Below are positions 36,401-43,045 of a DNA stretch of 43,872 nucleotides, piece by piece. This stretch comes from Candidatus Hodarchaeota archaeon. Lineage in GTDB: Archaea > Asgardarchaeota > Heimdallarchaeia > Hodarchaeales > Hodarchaeaceae. The stretch covers positions 1 to 43,872 of the forward strand of contig JAEOTM010000102.1 in NCBI GenBank assembly GCA_016839815.1, written 5' to 3'. How positions within the stretch are numbered: position 1 is the first letter of the stretch; each line of letters begins with the position of its first letter. A model generated the notes under the pieces. The model saw nothing but the letters and a program-made list of their open reading frames with translations. It was not told where the DNA came from and did no database searches. Made by a program: the position numbers and the translations under genes.

Positions 36401-36822
36401 AAATTTCCACCCCACGTATGTAATGATATCATATTAGCATTAAGCTCGGATACATAGGATGTAGCCTGCAAAAGAAGAGCTTTTCCAAATTTCTGTCCTT
36501 GGTACGCTGGATCAACCCCAAGTAGCTGTACATAATATGAATTAGGACTATTCCATGACTTTCCGATAAAACAAACTCCAACTATTCTGTCTGGATCATC
36601 AGGAGCTATTACTACAAAGTGTCCATCCAGATTTTGCTCTTTCATGCCTTTTTCTATAAATTCTCCTGTAAAGACACGAGTCCCTCCAAAACCGCCAGGC
36701 CAGCTTTCGGGATCTTTGAATGAATTATAACATCGTGCAAGTCGATCGAAATCATCTCTTGTACGTGTTAATGGCCGAATATACTCTGAGTTCTCACTAG
36801 AGATTGAAGTTTCATATTGCAT
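33490..36822 (-). CDS. GNAT acetyltransferase fused to a giant beta-rich region
   Basis: The 1110-residue protein begins with a GNAT domain (about residues 15-180; motif A LLGVDPAYQGQKFGKALL, then LYKRQGYKWRP). The remaining ~900 residues have no signal peptide or membrane helix, so the protein is cytoplasmic. They consist of strands: first Ig/FN3-like segments (about 260-480), then a long region with WQAAEYSTGAFGILFKLDS, SYESYHPSAGKWKGIGFKSD and a late YYLEDEKAPQKF segment. The last part reads like the beta-sandwich domains of carbohydrate-active enzymes, but I cannot name a family. No catalytic pair of a glycosidase is evident. Confidence 0.6.
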   Translation of the reverse strand: MQYETSISSENSEYIRPLTRTRDDFDRLARCYNSFKDPESWPGGFGGTRVFTGEFIEKGMKEQNLDGHFVVIAPDDPDRIVGVCFIGKSWNSPNSYYVQLLGVDPAYQGQKFGKALLLQATSYVSELNANMISLHTWGGNLKAMPLYKRQGYKWRPNTSVFMESYLPQILKFPYFQEFFSTLSKSWYEAFSPIIDQEPNDLLLEQMQIYEYCFEDENQSLTVWVDRAIGKIAGFHIKAQNKDLLIRGLTRDSKAFIGSEEFTSSLLVTNKSKTDLIMNFEIDHSSKIQVLDPKKRNSITLSKNQSKTFEIQGVFLADTDELDTKVHTHTLTDHGIIFNITTENRIIPLTVGKIPGKAVKVDSDPVNFVVRPDSTFSIPLSLQNNVGEESVVILEVKDSQRIAFSEHKKEVILSKYDSQVEFNAKTSTTPSSVDYIEVTVNTMDGKLLTEEKIPVIIFNESKSLSYKSNQQIYIENKNLRISIYEQPHPGSNEVFVTDKLRKLQVFGLPIVLGYPFDVEGTEFYTKHHEHQILDNEAGICLSSTAKSDLKPGIEVTRKIFLSDDSNSLSVQWEVKNSSEKKYNKLGVVNHTYWWPSTIQLQNRILPLKSGIRQLDLTAFPVDLGNDPTLFQEGWQAAEYSTGAFGILFKLDSIDKITIGRAQPNIDIKISDLASGEQVQTEPIFLTFADSWQAIRKEWKDKYAPSPRNEVEYSKTAASLKQIGLRNSFEGKTIAHGLFVDHKNKSLEIAIDTHRETTFKGSLALEFDSIDRKIKTNLPEVKKHTFEYPFTLDFLKGELLLKGKLSFDSLTRIFEYPITLGMYNSAGNISVEKNEKENAFIINNGFLTFKGSEKYRGSVYHLSINENTNNLLHYGITPYPQIGPFLWYNQFYGGIGPILQPEGERDIENFNKLSYESYHPSAGKWKGIGFKSDIIDYSPKLKGLQIATEYVTLPNSPFLLVQTHVYNHSQIIRKFSLQIEGKMETSKSSQDMYYLEDEKAPQKFLKYKLQDWESTVWLERDPQPKWSAYKREENDYYIAAVIPTLNKNEFAYPYAPNLKIIMLDLITNSEQILPGQMLTYRLLFFLTKELDTIAPFTRSNLTDLLPNNQIFP

Positions 36823-36997
36823 TTTTTCTACCCTATAATGATGGAGTTGAATGTAAAATCAGGAGAATCTTCTGACTATCCCTTTACCACAAAAATCATG
36901 GTACACCTAACTTGTAACCTGAATTACCGTTACTTTATATTCAAAATGGTGTTGGCAAAGATAGCAGCGAAAGCTTTGTTTCCCTCTGATGAGAAGA

Positions 36998-37762
36998 TTA
37001 CTTTTTTTCGTAATAAGTATAAGTATACCAGTCATCTAATCCGAGCTTTCTGTAGAGTTGTCTTGCAGGTGTGTTTGTTCGTTCTACCTGAAGAAATATG
37101 AAATTTGCTTTACTTCTTCGTCCCCATCTAATGGTATGTTCCATTAAGCTTGTTGCTATACCTTTATTACGATGATCAGCTTCTACTGCTAAATTCATGA
37201 CCCCCATGTATCCACCATCGATGATTGCCAATACTACACCAATTATTTCTGAATCAAATTGTGAATAGAAGAATCCTTTTTGCGGAATAGTTACTCGGTC
37301 AATTATCTCACCAATAATTTTCATCTTATATGAGGATCGGTTAGGACTAAGACGAGTTAAGGCAGAGGTCCATTTGGGGTCACGATGATCAAAAAAATGA
37401 AAAGTATAGTCATTATCACTGTTTTTCAGATTGAAATCGTCAAGTTTTTTGCCCATAACATGTGTTGGCATAACTGGTTGATAGGATAAATCAGTAAGCG
37501 CAGGAAGTAATTCTGGTGGACTATGATGATCATGAAGCATAAATTTTGAAGAAGTGCTGAAGTTTCTATATATCTCTTCCACTTTAGTTATATCTCCTTG
37601 TAGATTCTTCCCCCAATAATTTAAAGGAAGAACAGAGTTTGCTCTCCAAGTTACTCCTTTACAAAAACGTAGAATCCATCCATTTAACAAATACGAAAAT
37701 TCAGTAGGCCAAATATTATTTGCTCTTTCCTGAACAGTTCTAATATTTTCTTGGTCAAGCAT
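36998..37762 (-). CDS. GNAT-family N-acetyltransferase
   Basis: The 254-residue protein carries a C-terminal GNAT domain with motif A MNLAVEADHRNKGIATSLM, the following IFLQVERTNTPARQLYRKLG and a YTYYEKK end. The N-terminal ~110 residues (ERANNIWPTEFSYLLNGWILRF) match a common N-terminal extension of such enzymes. It acetylates an unknown amine. It lies 175 bases upstream of the GNAT fusion gene on the same strand; that gap holds no clear feature. Confidence 0.82.
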   Translation of the reverse strand: MLDQENIRTVQERANNIWPTEFSYLLNGWILRFCKGVTWRANSVLPLNYWGKNLQGDITKVEEIYRNFSTSSKFMLHDHHSPPELLPALTDLSYQPVMPTHVMGKKLDDFNLKNSDNDYTFHFFDHRDPKWTSALTRLSPNRSSYKMKIIGEIIDRVTIPQKGFFYSQFDSEIIGVVLAIIDGGYMGVMNLAVEADHRNKGIATSLMEHTIRWGRRSKANFIFLQVERTNTPARQLYRKLGLDDWYTYTYYEKK

Positions 37763-37867
37763 TCTTACTATCTCAGATATTTTCTAAATAAGGATAGATG
37801 AAGCTGCAGGTGATCTTGATATAAAATTTCTCATTCTGACAATTGAATAGATTCATATATCCTCAAA

Positions 37868-37883
37868 ATGGTAAATTCACCAT
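37868..37883. promoter_or_regulatory. Quasi-palindromic site between divergent genes
   Basis: ATGGTAAATTCACCAT is symmetric in 14 of 16 bases and lies 22 bases before the ATG at 37906, in the region between two divergently transcribed genes. It could be a repressor site for one or both. Confidence 0.3.
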
Positions 37884-37905
37884 AAGAATAATTGAGAGAT
37901 ATTAG

Positions 37906-39051
37906 ATGACTGAAGGTGCTAAAAATAATACTGGTACACCCCGAGAACTCGGTGAAGAGCTAAAAAAGATTATCTTAGAAAAAAAAATCTTAAAAACAAT
38001 TAAACCATACTTTGAAAAAGTAGGTAACTTTGATCCTGCATCTGGGGTGACATTGAACGAATATAAGAATTATCTTCATGATCACGGTTATAACGCGTTA
38101 AGAGACCAATTTATTCTTGATGTGAAAGCTAAAATTGACAAGAGAACGGGAGAATTAGATAAAATGAGCCGTAGAAAGGCTCAAAGTAAGAAAGAGCAAG
38201 AACAGCAAGAAGCAGATGCGTACCTAAAAGCAAGATTAGAAATATACGAAGATTCAGGTCAAGTACCAGTAGACGTTGAGGTAGGAGATGGAGGGATTGA
38301 ACAGCTAAAACAAATCTTACTCATCCCTTCATGGGGAAAACTCCTTGGTACGGGTCCCTTTAATGGCTTCTATCTGAATCAACCTGTTTACGAAATAATC
38401 CATGATAATGTCATTTTTCTCCCTGATTTTGCAGTAACTGGTTTTGAAGAAACCAAAGGAGAACCTTTTATCTTTCTAAGTGGTGTGGGTGTTTACTATG
38501 TACAATTTCGACTAAGTCCAGGAGAGGTTATTACAGATTATCGGGAACTCAGTGGAATTGTACTCCCAATGGATATGTATGATAAAGCACAAACAGCAGA
38601 ATCACTGGTAAGTTCGAAAGATTTACTGATGACTGAATTGATGACAACAATCCCGTTTGCGTTATTTCAGGCAGAACAAACAAAGCAAATGTACCTTCGA
38701 GGAGTAGTGGCTCGAAATATTTTCCATCCATACCGTGAAGCATTTACTCAATTAGTCAAAGTATGTATGAATCCCGACTCTCTCTCGGAAGAACAAGGAT
38801 TAAAGGTACTTTCTGGAGGATTAAACGCAGAGATTCCTATGTACACGAATGAAATTCTCACAGAGATCCCCCAACCAGTTGAATACTCCCGATTAACTGC
38901 TGGGTTAAAAAATATTCAGCCTAAGCTAGAGAAAATAGTTACCGATCTTCAGATTGATGGATTAAAGAAACCTATCTTTGAGAAGATCGTTCTTATAAAG
39001 AAGGAATTTGCAGAGGTTGGTTATCCAAAGCTACTTGATTGGATGCCCTGA
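37906..39051 (+). CDS. Conserved-looking protein of unknown function
   Basis: I do not recognise this 381-residue soluble protein. It has an N-terminal helical part (residues 1-60), a lysine- and glutamine-rich helix likely to be coiled coil (about 70-110, KMSRRKAQSKKEQEQQEADAY), a beta-rich centre (about 135-225, FIFLSGVGVYYVQFRLSP) and a helical C-terminal third. No cysteine cluster, nucleotide-binding loop or membrane helix is visible. It has its own ribosome site (GAGAGATATT) and stands alone. Codon use and composition look like the neighbours, so it is a real gene. Confidence 0.6.
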   Translation: MTEGAKNNTGTPRELGEELKKIILEKKILKTIKPYFEKVGNFDPASGVTLNEYKNYLHDHGYNALRDQFILDVKAKIDKRTGELDKMSRRKAQSKKEQEQQEADAYLKARLEIYEDSGQVPVDVEVGDGGIEQLKQILLIPSWGKLLGTGPFNGFYLNQPVYEIIHDNVIFLPDFAVTGFEETKGEPFIFLSGVGVYYVQFRLSPGEVITDYRELSGIVLPMDMYDKAQTAESLVSSKDLLMTELMTTIPFALFQAEQTKQMYLRGVVARNIFHPYREAFTQLVKVCMNPDSLSEEQGLKVLSGGLNAEIPMYTNEILTEIPQPVEYSRLTAGLKNIQPKLEKIVTDLQIDGLKKPIFEKIVLIKKEFAEVGYPKLLDWMP

Positions 39052-39086
39052 AGCACTTATCTACACTCGAAATGATCCAGGTATAA

Positions 39087-39293
39087 TCAGCGTTGGTAGT
39101 ATTCTGCTTCTATTTCCTCTTCTTCAATAAGTAAGGCAATTAGGTTGTGTGTAATTCTATGATGTTCTAGGTAACAGCTCTCATGAATAATTTCTGTACA
39201 ACTGTCACAAGATGTTAATAACACAAAACCGAATAAATCCTGTCGTAAGAGGAGTTTATTACAAACTGAACAATACCTTGGATCATTTCTCAT
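39087..39293 (-). CDS. Tiny treble-clef-like zinc-binding protein
   Basis: The 68-residue protein has Cys8-x2-Cys11, Cys29-x2-Cys32, His37-x2-Cys40 and His44/His45/His49. Six to eight ligands in this order suit two zinc ions in a RING, PHD or C1-like cross-brace. The C-terminus is acidic. Its ATG overlaps the stop of the zinc-ribbon gene (ATGA), so both are made together. Function unknown; an adaptor or nucleic acid-binding role is possible. Confidence 0.6.
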   Translation of the reverse strand: MRNDPRYCSVCNKLLLRQDLFGFVLLTSCDSCTEIIHESCYLEHHRITHNLIALLIEEEEIEAEYYQR

Positions 39294-39436
39294 GTTGCTC
39301 GTACCTCACTGGCATTTCTAGCCAATAATTGCTCTTCTGACGCCGCGAGTTCACGTTTCTTACAATTGACGCAAACACCTAGGCTATCAGCATCTTTGGG
39401 TGGGGATAACACTGTTCCACATTCGTCGCAAAACAT
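39290..39436 (-). CDS. 48-residue zinc-ribbon protein
   Basis: ATG at 39436, behind GGAGGT, opens a 48-residue frame beginning MFCDECGTVLSPPKDADSL and continuing with GVCVNCKKREL. Cys3-x2-Cys6 and Cys22-x2-Cys25 form a zinc ribbon like the N-terminal domain of TFS/RPB9-type transcription factors. The rest is a short helix. It lacks the second ribbon with the acidic hairpin of TFS, so it cannot stimulate RNA cleavage. It is coupled to the gene at 39087. Confidence 0.65.
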   Translation of the reverse strand: MFCDECGTVLSPPKDADSLGVCVNCKKRELAASEEQLLARNASEVRAT

Positions 39437-39694
39437 TTTTCTAAATACCTCCGTTTCTGTTCCTATACACCCAGGAATTGTAAGGAATTTTTGGTTTACA
39501 TAAAATAGCGTTGTGTGACAATAAGAATACCAATCTTAGGGCACCAAATATGCGCCATTGTGGATTTCATTATATCACATCAGATATCGACAAAAGCTTC
39601 CTGGCCTTTTGTCATTTAAATTTCTCTTCAAATGTTTTTAAAAGCCTTCCTCTTTGTGCATCTAATAACCATGTATGCAGCTTGGAAATTAAGG

Positions 39695-40750
39695 TTACAG
39701 ATATTCTTTAAATGTAGAATTTAATATCTCGATAACTTTCTCAATATCTTCTCGTGAAAGTCCAACGTGAGTCACAAGACGTTGGTAGTAACCCTTATAT
39801 AATCCTAAAACACCTTTTTCGACCAATGTATTATGAATTTCCTCTGTAGGAGCAGATTCTGAAAATGAAAAATTGATTATATTTGTCTCAGGCATCGTGA
39901 CAGAAATTTGTTCATTTTCCTCTTGTATTGCCTTCGCTAATAGCTTGGCATGAACATGATCAGTTGCTAATTGCTTTCTCCAATCGTGTTCCAATGCAAT
40001 AAGTCCCATGATGGCAATAACTCCCGCTTGTCTCATACCTCCACCAAGCATTTTTCTAAATTTCCGTGCATGAGCAATAAACTCATGGGATCCTGCGACC
40101 ATAGAACCAACTGGACAGGCCATACCCTTGGAAAGACAAAACATAATCGAATCAGCTTGATCTGTAAAACGAGATACGGGAGAATCTAATGCTACAGCTG
40201 CATTAAAAATACGAGCACCATCTATATGTAGCTTCATATTATGGTTCTTGGTAAATTTTGCTAATTTTTCTAATTCTTGAGGCTTAATTACTTTTCCCCC
40301 ATGTGTATTATGAGTATTTTCTATTGCTAGCATTGTTGTCCATGGTTGATGAACATCATCTCTTGGACGAAGCATGGTACTGAGTTCATTCACATCAGGA
40401 ACCCCAGTTGGTGATTTAAACGGTTTAACTGTCAAACCACCAATTCTAGCGGCACTACCGACTTCATAAAGAGAGATATGACTTTTTTCCTCAATAATTA
40501 TTTCTTCACCGGGATGTGTATTGCATAAGAGAGAAATAAGATTTCCTTGCGTACCAGAAGTTACCAATAATGCAGCTTCTTTATTCATTAATTTTGCAGC
40601 ACGGGCTTCTAATTCATTAACTGTAGGATCTTCTCCATAGACATCATCCCCTAAATGAGAATTATCCAAATTTTTTAATGCCTGCCACATATCTGGAGTA
40701 GGTTTTGTGACAGTATCAGAGCGTAGGTCAATTATTGGTCTTTTTGACAT
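39695..40750 (-). CDS. ltaE: Low-specificity L-threonine aldolase
   Basis: The 351-residue PLP enzyme has the threonine aldolase order: IDLRSDTVTKPT at the N-terminus, DDVYGEDPTVNELE, TSGTQGN for phosphate binding, EEKSHISLYE with the ring-stacking His91, LHIDGAR (Asp177, Arg180), and the PLP lysine Lys208 in CLSKGMACPVG. It splits threonine or allo-threonine into glycine and acetaldehyde, or other beta-hydroxy amino acids. It lies head to head with the flavoprotein gene at 40837. Confidence 0.93.
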   Translation of the reverse strand: MSKRPIIDLRSDTVTKPTPDMWQALKNLDNSHLGDDVYGEDPTVNELEARAAKLMNKEAALLVTSGTQGNLISLLCNTHPGEEIIIEEKSHISLYEVGSAARIGGLTVKPFKSPTGVPDVNELSTMLRPRDDVHQPWTTMLAIENTHNTHGGKVIKPQELEKLAKFTKNHNMKLHIDGARIFNAAVALDSPVSRFTDQADSIMFCLSKGMACPVGSMVAGSHEFIAHARKFRKMLGGGMRQAGVIAIMGLIALEHDWRKQLATDHVHAKLLAKAIQEENEQISVTMPETNIINFSFSESAPTEEIHNTLVEKGVLGLYKGYYQRLVTHVGLSREDIEKVIEILNSTFKEYL

Positions 40751-40836
40751 GTTTTTCTCAACCCGATTTTGTTTTGAGCAAAATTAATTACGATTCTAGG
40801 TTTAAGTGTATACATCACTTAATATTTGTGGTTACC

Positions 40837-41316
40837 ATGCGAGGTATTCGAAGAAAGGAAAAAGCAATCACTTCTGAGGCTGAACTGAAAGACATCTTAG
40901 GCTCCACTAAATTTGTTACTTTAGCGATGTGCCATGGCGACGATCCGTATTTGGTAACCGTGAGTCATGGATATGATAAATCGGATAATGTCTTATACTT
41001 TCATTGTGCCTCTGAAGGAAAAAAAGTGGATTATCTCTCCAAAAACAACAAAGTATGGGGCCAAGCTCTTGTTGATGAGGGTTATGCTCTTGGAGAATGT
41101 AATCATCATTATTCTACCGTTCAATTTTCTGGTGAAGTTGAATTTTTGTCAAATTATGATGATAAGTTGAAAGCATTAACAGTAATGATCGATCAATTGG
41201 AAACAATTCAGTCATTACGGCAAACTGTGAAGGAAAAGCAATTAACAAAAAAAGCAATTACTAAGGTACATATTGGTAAAATTAGAATTAATTATTTATC
41301 AGGAAAAAAAGGATAA
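40837..41316 (+). CDS. Pyridoxamine-5'-phosphate oxidase-like FMN-binding split-barrel protein
   Basis: The 159-residue protein matches the small PNPOx/NimA-like family: MRGIRRKEKAITSEAELKDIL at the start, the strand FVTLAMCHGDDPYLVTVSHG, then LYFHCASEGKKVDYLSKNNKV. Such proteins bind FMN, heme or F420 and reduce small molecules. ATG 40837 is chosen because the family starts with this MR(R)K segment; upstream codons overlap the divergent aldolase. Single gene. Confidence 0.85.
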   Translation: MRGIRRKEKAITSEAELKDILGSTKFVTLAMCHGDDPYLVTVSHGYDKSDNVLYFHCASEGKKVDYLSKNNKVWGQALVDEGYALGECNHHYSTVQFSGEVEFLSNYDDKLKALTVMIDQLETIQSLRQTVKEKQLTKKAITKVHIGKIRINYLSGKKG

Positions 41317-41342
41317 AGAGGAGAGATACTTCACAATACCAT

Positions 41343-42491
41343 CTATAATTTGGTAAAACTCTCCACAGTAGGCCAATCAAGTTTCTTAATCATTTGTACC
41401 ATTAAATTGATACTCGCTTCCACATCTTCAAGGTCTAAGATTCCATGGTGAGAATGAATATGTCTGGTTGCTGTTCCACAGAATAATGAAGGAGCTCCCA
41501 TCCCTGTGATATGAATTATTCCGGCATCAGTTCCACCCATTTTAAGAAAAGCGGGTTGATAGGGTATCTCTTTCTCCTCTGCCAGTTCAATAGCAAATTT
41601 CCTTAAACGTGGATTTGGAATCATAGATCCATCACCAGCGGAGATACAAACACCCTTACCCATTTTTTGGACTAGACCTTTGGTTCCTGGAACATCACCA
41701 GAGATATCGACATCAAGAGCAAAACCTACATCAGGTACAATTTTTTGAGCTGAAGTGCGTGCACCTCGTAACCCTACTTCTTCTTGAGTCGTTGACACAC
41801 AGTAAACCGTATTAGGATGATCTATATTTCCTTCTGCTAACCTACGAAGCACTTCAAGAATTATAAATACACCAATTCTATCATCAAAGGCCTTTGCAGC
41901 AGCTAGCGTAGTAGGCTTAGTCTTCTCATCTGCCTTATTCTCGGAGTCAGTTTTTTCAACTTTTTTCTTACGTTGCATTGTACGGAAAAACGCATATGGA
42001 ACAGCTGGATCACCAATACGAATACCTAACTCTTTAACTTCTTTGTCAGAGGAACAGCCAATGTCAATATGCATTTTGTCTTTTGTAACAACTTGGGTTC
42101 GTTCTTTTGGAGAGAGAATGTGGGGGGGCTTTGCTGCAATTATTCCAATTATCTTATCCCCACCTTTGAACGGACGAATTAGTACCTCTTGAGCAAGAAG
42201 ACTTTGATCTGGCCATCCTCCTAGTTGATGAAAAGTGAGGAATCCATTCTTTTCTATTCCTGTGATAACAAAGCCAATTTCATCCACATGTCCTGCCAAC
42301 ATGATTTTGGGGCCGTCTTCTTTCCCTACTTTTTTAAAAATAACGCTTCCCATTCGATCGAATTCAATACTGGTAGCGAAATTTTTTCCATATTCATGCA
42401 CTATCTGTTGTGCTTCCTGTTCATGACCACTAGGTCCAAAAGCGTTACATAATTCTTCTAATAATTTTAAATTTAATTGCGTTTTTGTCAT
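41343..42491 (-). CDS. M42-family metallopeptidase (glutamyl/deblocking aminopeptidase type)
   Basis: The 382-residue protein shows the M42 metal ligands: His68 and Asp70 in AGHVDEIGF, Asp in AKAFDDRIG, the Glu pair in TTQEEVGLRGA, Asp in LDVDISGD and the late His in HSHHG. These tetrahedral or dodecameric enzymes remove N-terminal residues from peptides in the cytoplasm. A lysine/glutamate-rich insert (about residues 170-198) interrupts the segment before the DDRIG motif and is not usual. It is divergent from the four-Cys protein gene. Confidence 0.92.
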   Translation of the reverse strand: MTKTQLNLKLLEELCNAFGPSGHEQEAQQIVHEYGKNFATSIEFDRMGSVIFKKVGKEDGPKIMLAGHVDEIGFVITGIEKNGFLTFHQLGGWPDQSLLAQEVLIRPFKGGDKIIGIIAAKPPHILSPKERTQVVTKDKMHIDIGCSSDKEVKELGIRIGDPAVPYAFFRTMQRKKKVEKTDSENKADEKTKPTTLAAAKAFDDRIGVFIILEVLRRLAEGNIDHPNTVYCVSTTQEEVGLRGARTSAQKIVPDVGFALDVDISGDVPGTKGLVQKMGKGVCISAGDGSMIPNPRLRKFAIELAEEKEIPYQPAFLKMGGTDAGIIHITGMGAPSLFCGTATRHIHSHHGILDLEDVEASINLMVQMIKKLDWPTVESFTKL

Positions 42492-42654
42492 TGACTATTC
42501 TCTCATCGTTAAATAAGGTCTTATAAATTTAAAAGGAGTTTAACTAGTGTTTTAGAGCCTGTATGGCTAGATTTTAAGTGTTATCTTCCTCTTCCCCAGA
42601 AAGACTTAAGAGATCGTATGGTTGCTAAGATAATTTAAATAGGAGATTTTGTTA

Positions 42655-42849
42655 TTGGATGACAAAACGTTTTCTTATAAGAATAAAACCTGTGGAGAAT
42701 GTGCTTACTTAACTGAAAAGGCACCAATTCATGTGAGTGGAGATATAGCTGATCAAGAAAAGGGTTTATGCCGATTGCTTATTCTTCATAACAATTTTGC
42801 AATTATGTTAAAGGGAGAATCTGCTTGTCCCGAATTTGTATCCAAATGA
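42655..42849 (+). CDS. Small four-cysteine protein
   Basis: The 64-residue protein has Cys-x2-Cys (KTCGECAYL), a third Cys (GLCRLL) and a fourth near the end (ACPEF), likely to hold a zinc ion or a small iron-sulfur cluster. TTG 42655 is preferred, with GGAGA 8 bases upstream; another TTG at 42649 has too short a spacing. Function unknown. Confidence 0.55.
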   Translation: MDDKTFSYKNKTCGECAYLTEKAPIHVSGDIADQEKGLCRLLILHNNFAIMLKGESACPEFVSK

Positions 42850-43045
42850 GAGAAGAGGGTGCTACAGGCGTCTAGATTGATGTCTATTTCCACTTTGATG
42901 TTAAGAGTATATTTTCCCTATTTAAAAATTCTAATAAGTCAGTATTCATAAACACAATTAGCAAAAACTCCGATATTCGAACTACGAAATAAAAAATTAC
43001 CCTTACAATTACCCATAACCGAAGAAGAGGAAGAAAAACAGATTG

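Noticed and set aside
36817..37101. Plus-strand 94-residue frame between the two GNAT genes
   Set aside because: It overlaps both minus-strand genes at its ends, has no ribosome site and its composition does not look like protein.
39511..39711. Plus-strand 66-residue frame in the 39437-39694 gap
   Set aside because: No ribosome site, no family resemblance, and it runs over the end of the aldolase gene. The gap otherwise shows nothing recognisable.
39640..39711. Minus-strand peptide-like stretch (KLHTWLLDAQRGRLLKTFEE) just after the aldolase stop
   Set aside because: It has no start codon and overlaps the aldolase end in another frame. It might be a gene remnant but is too short to support.
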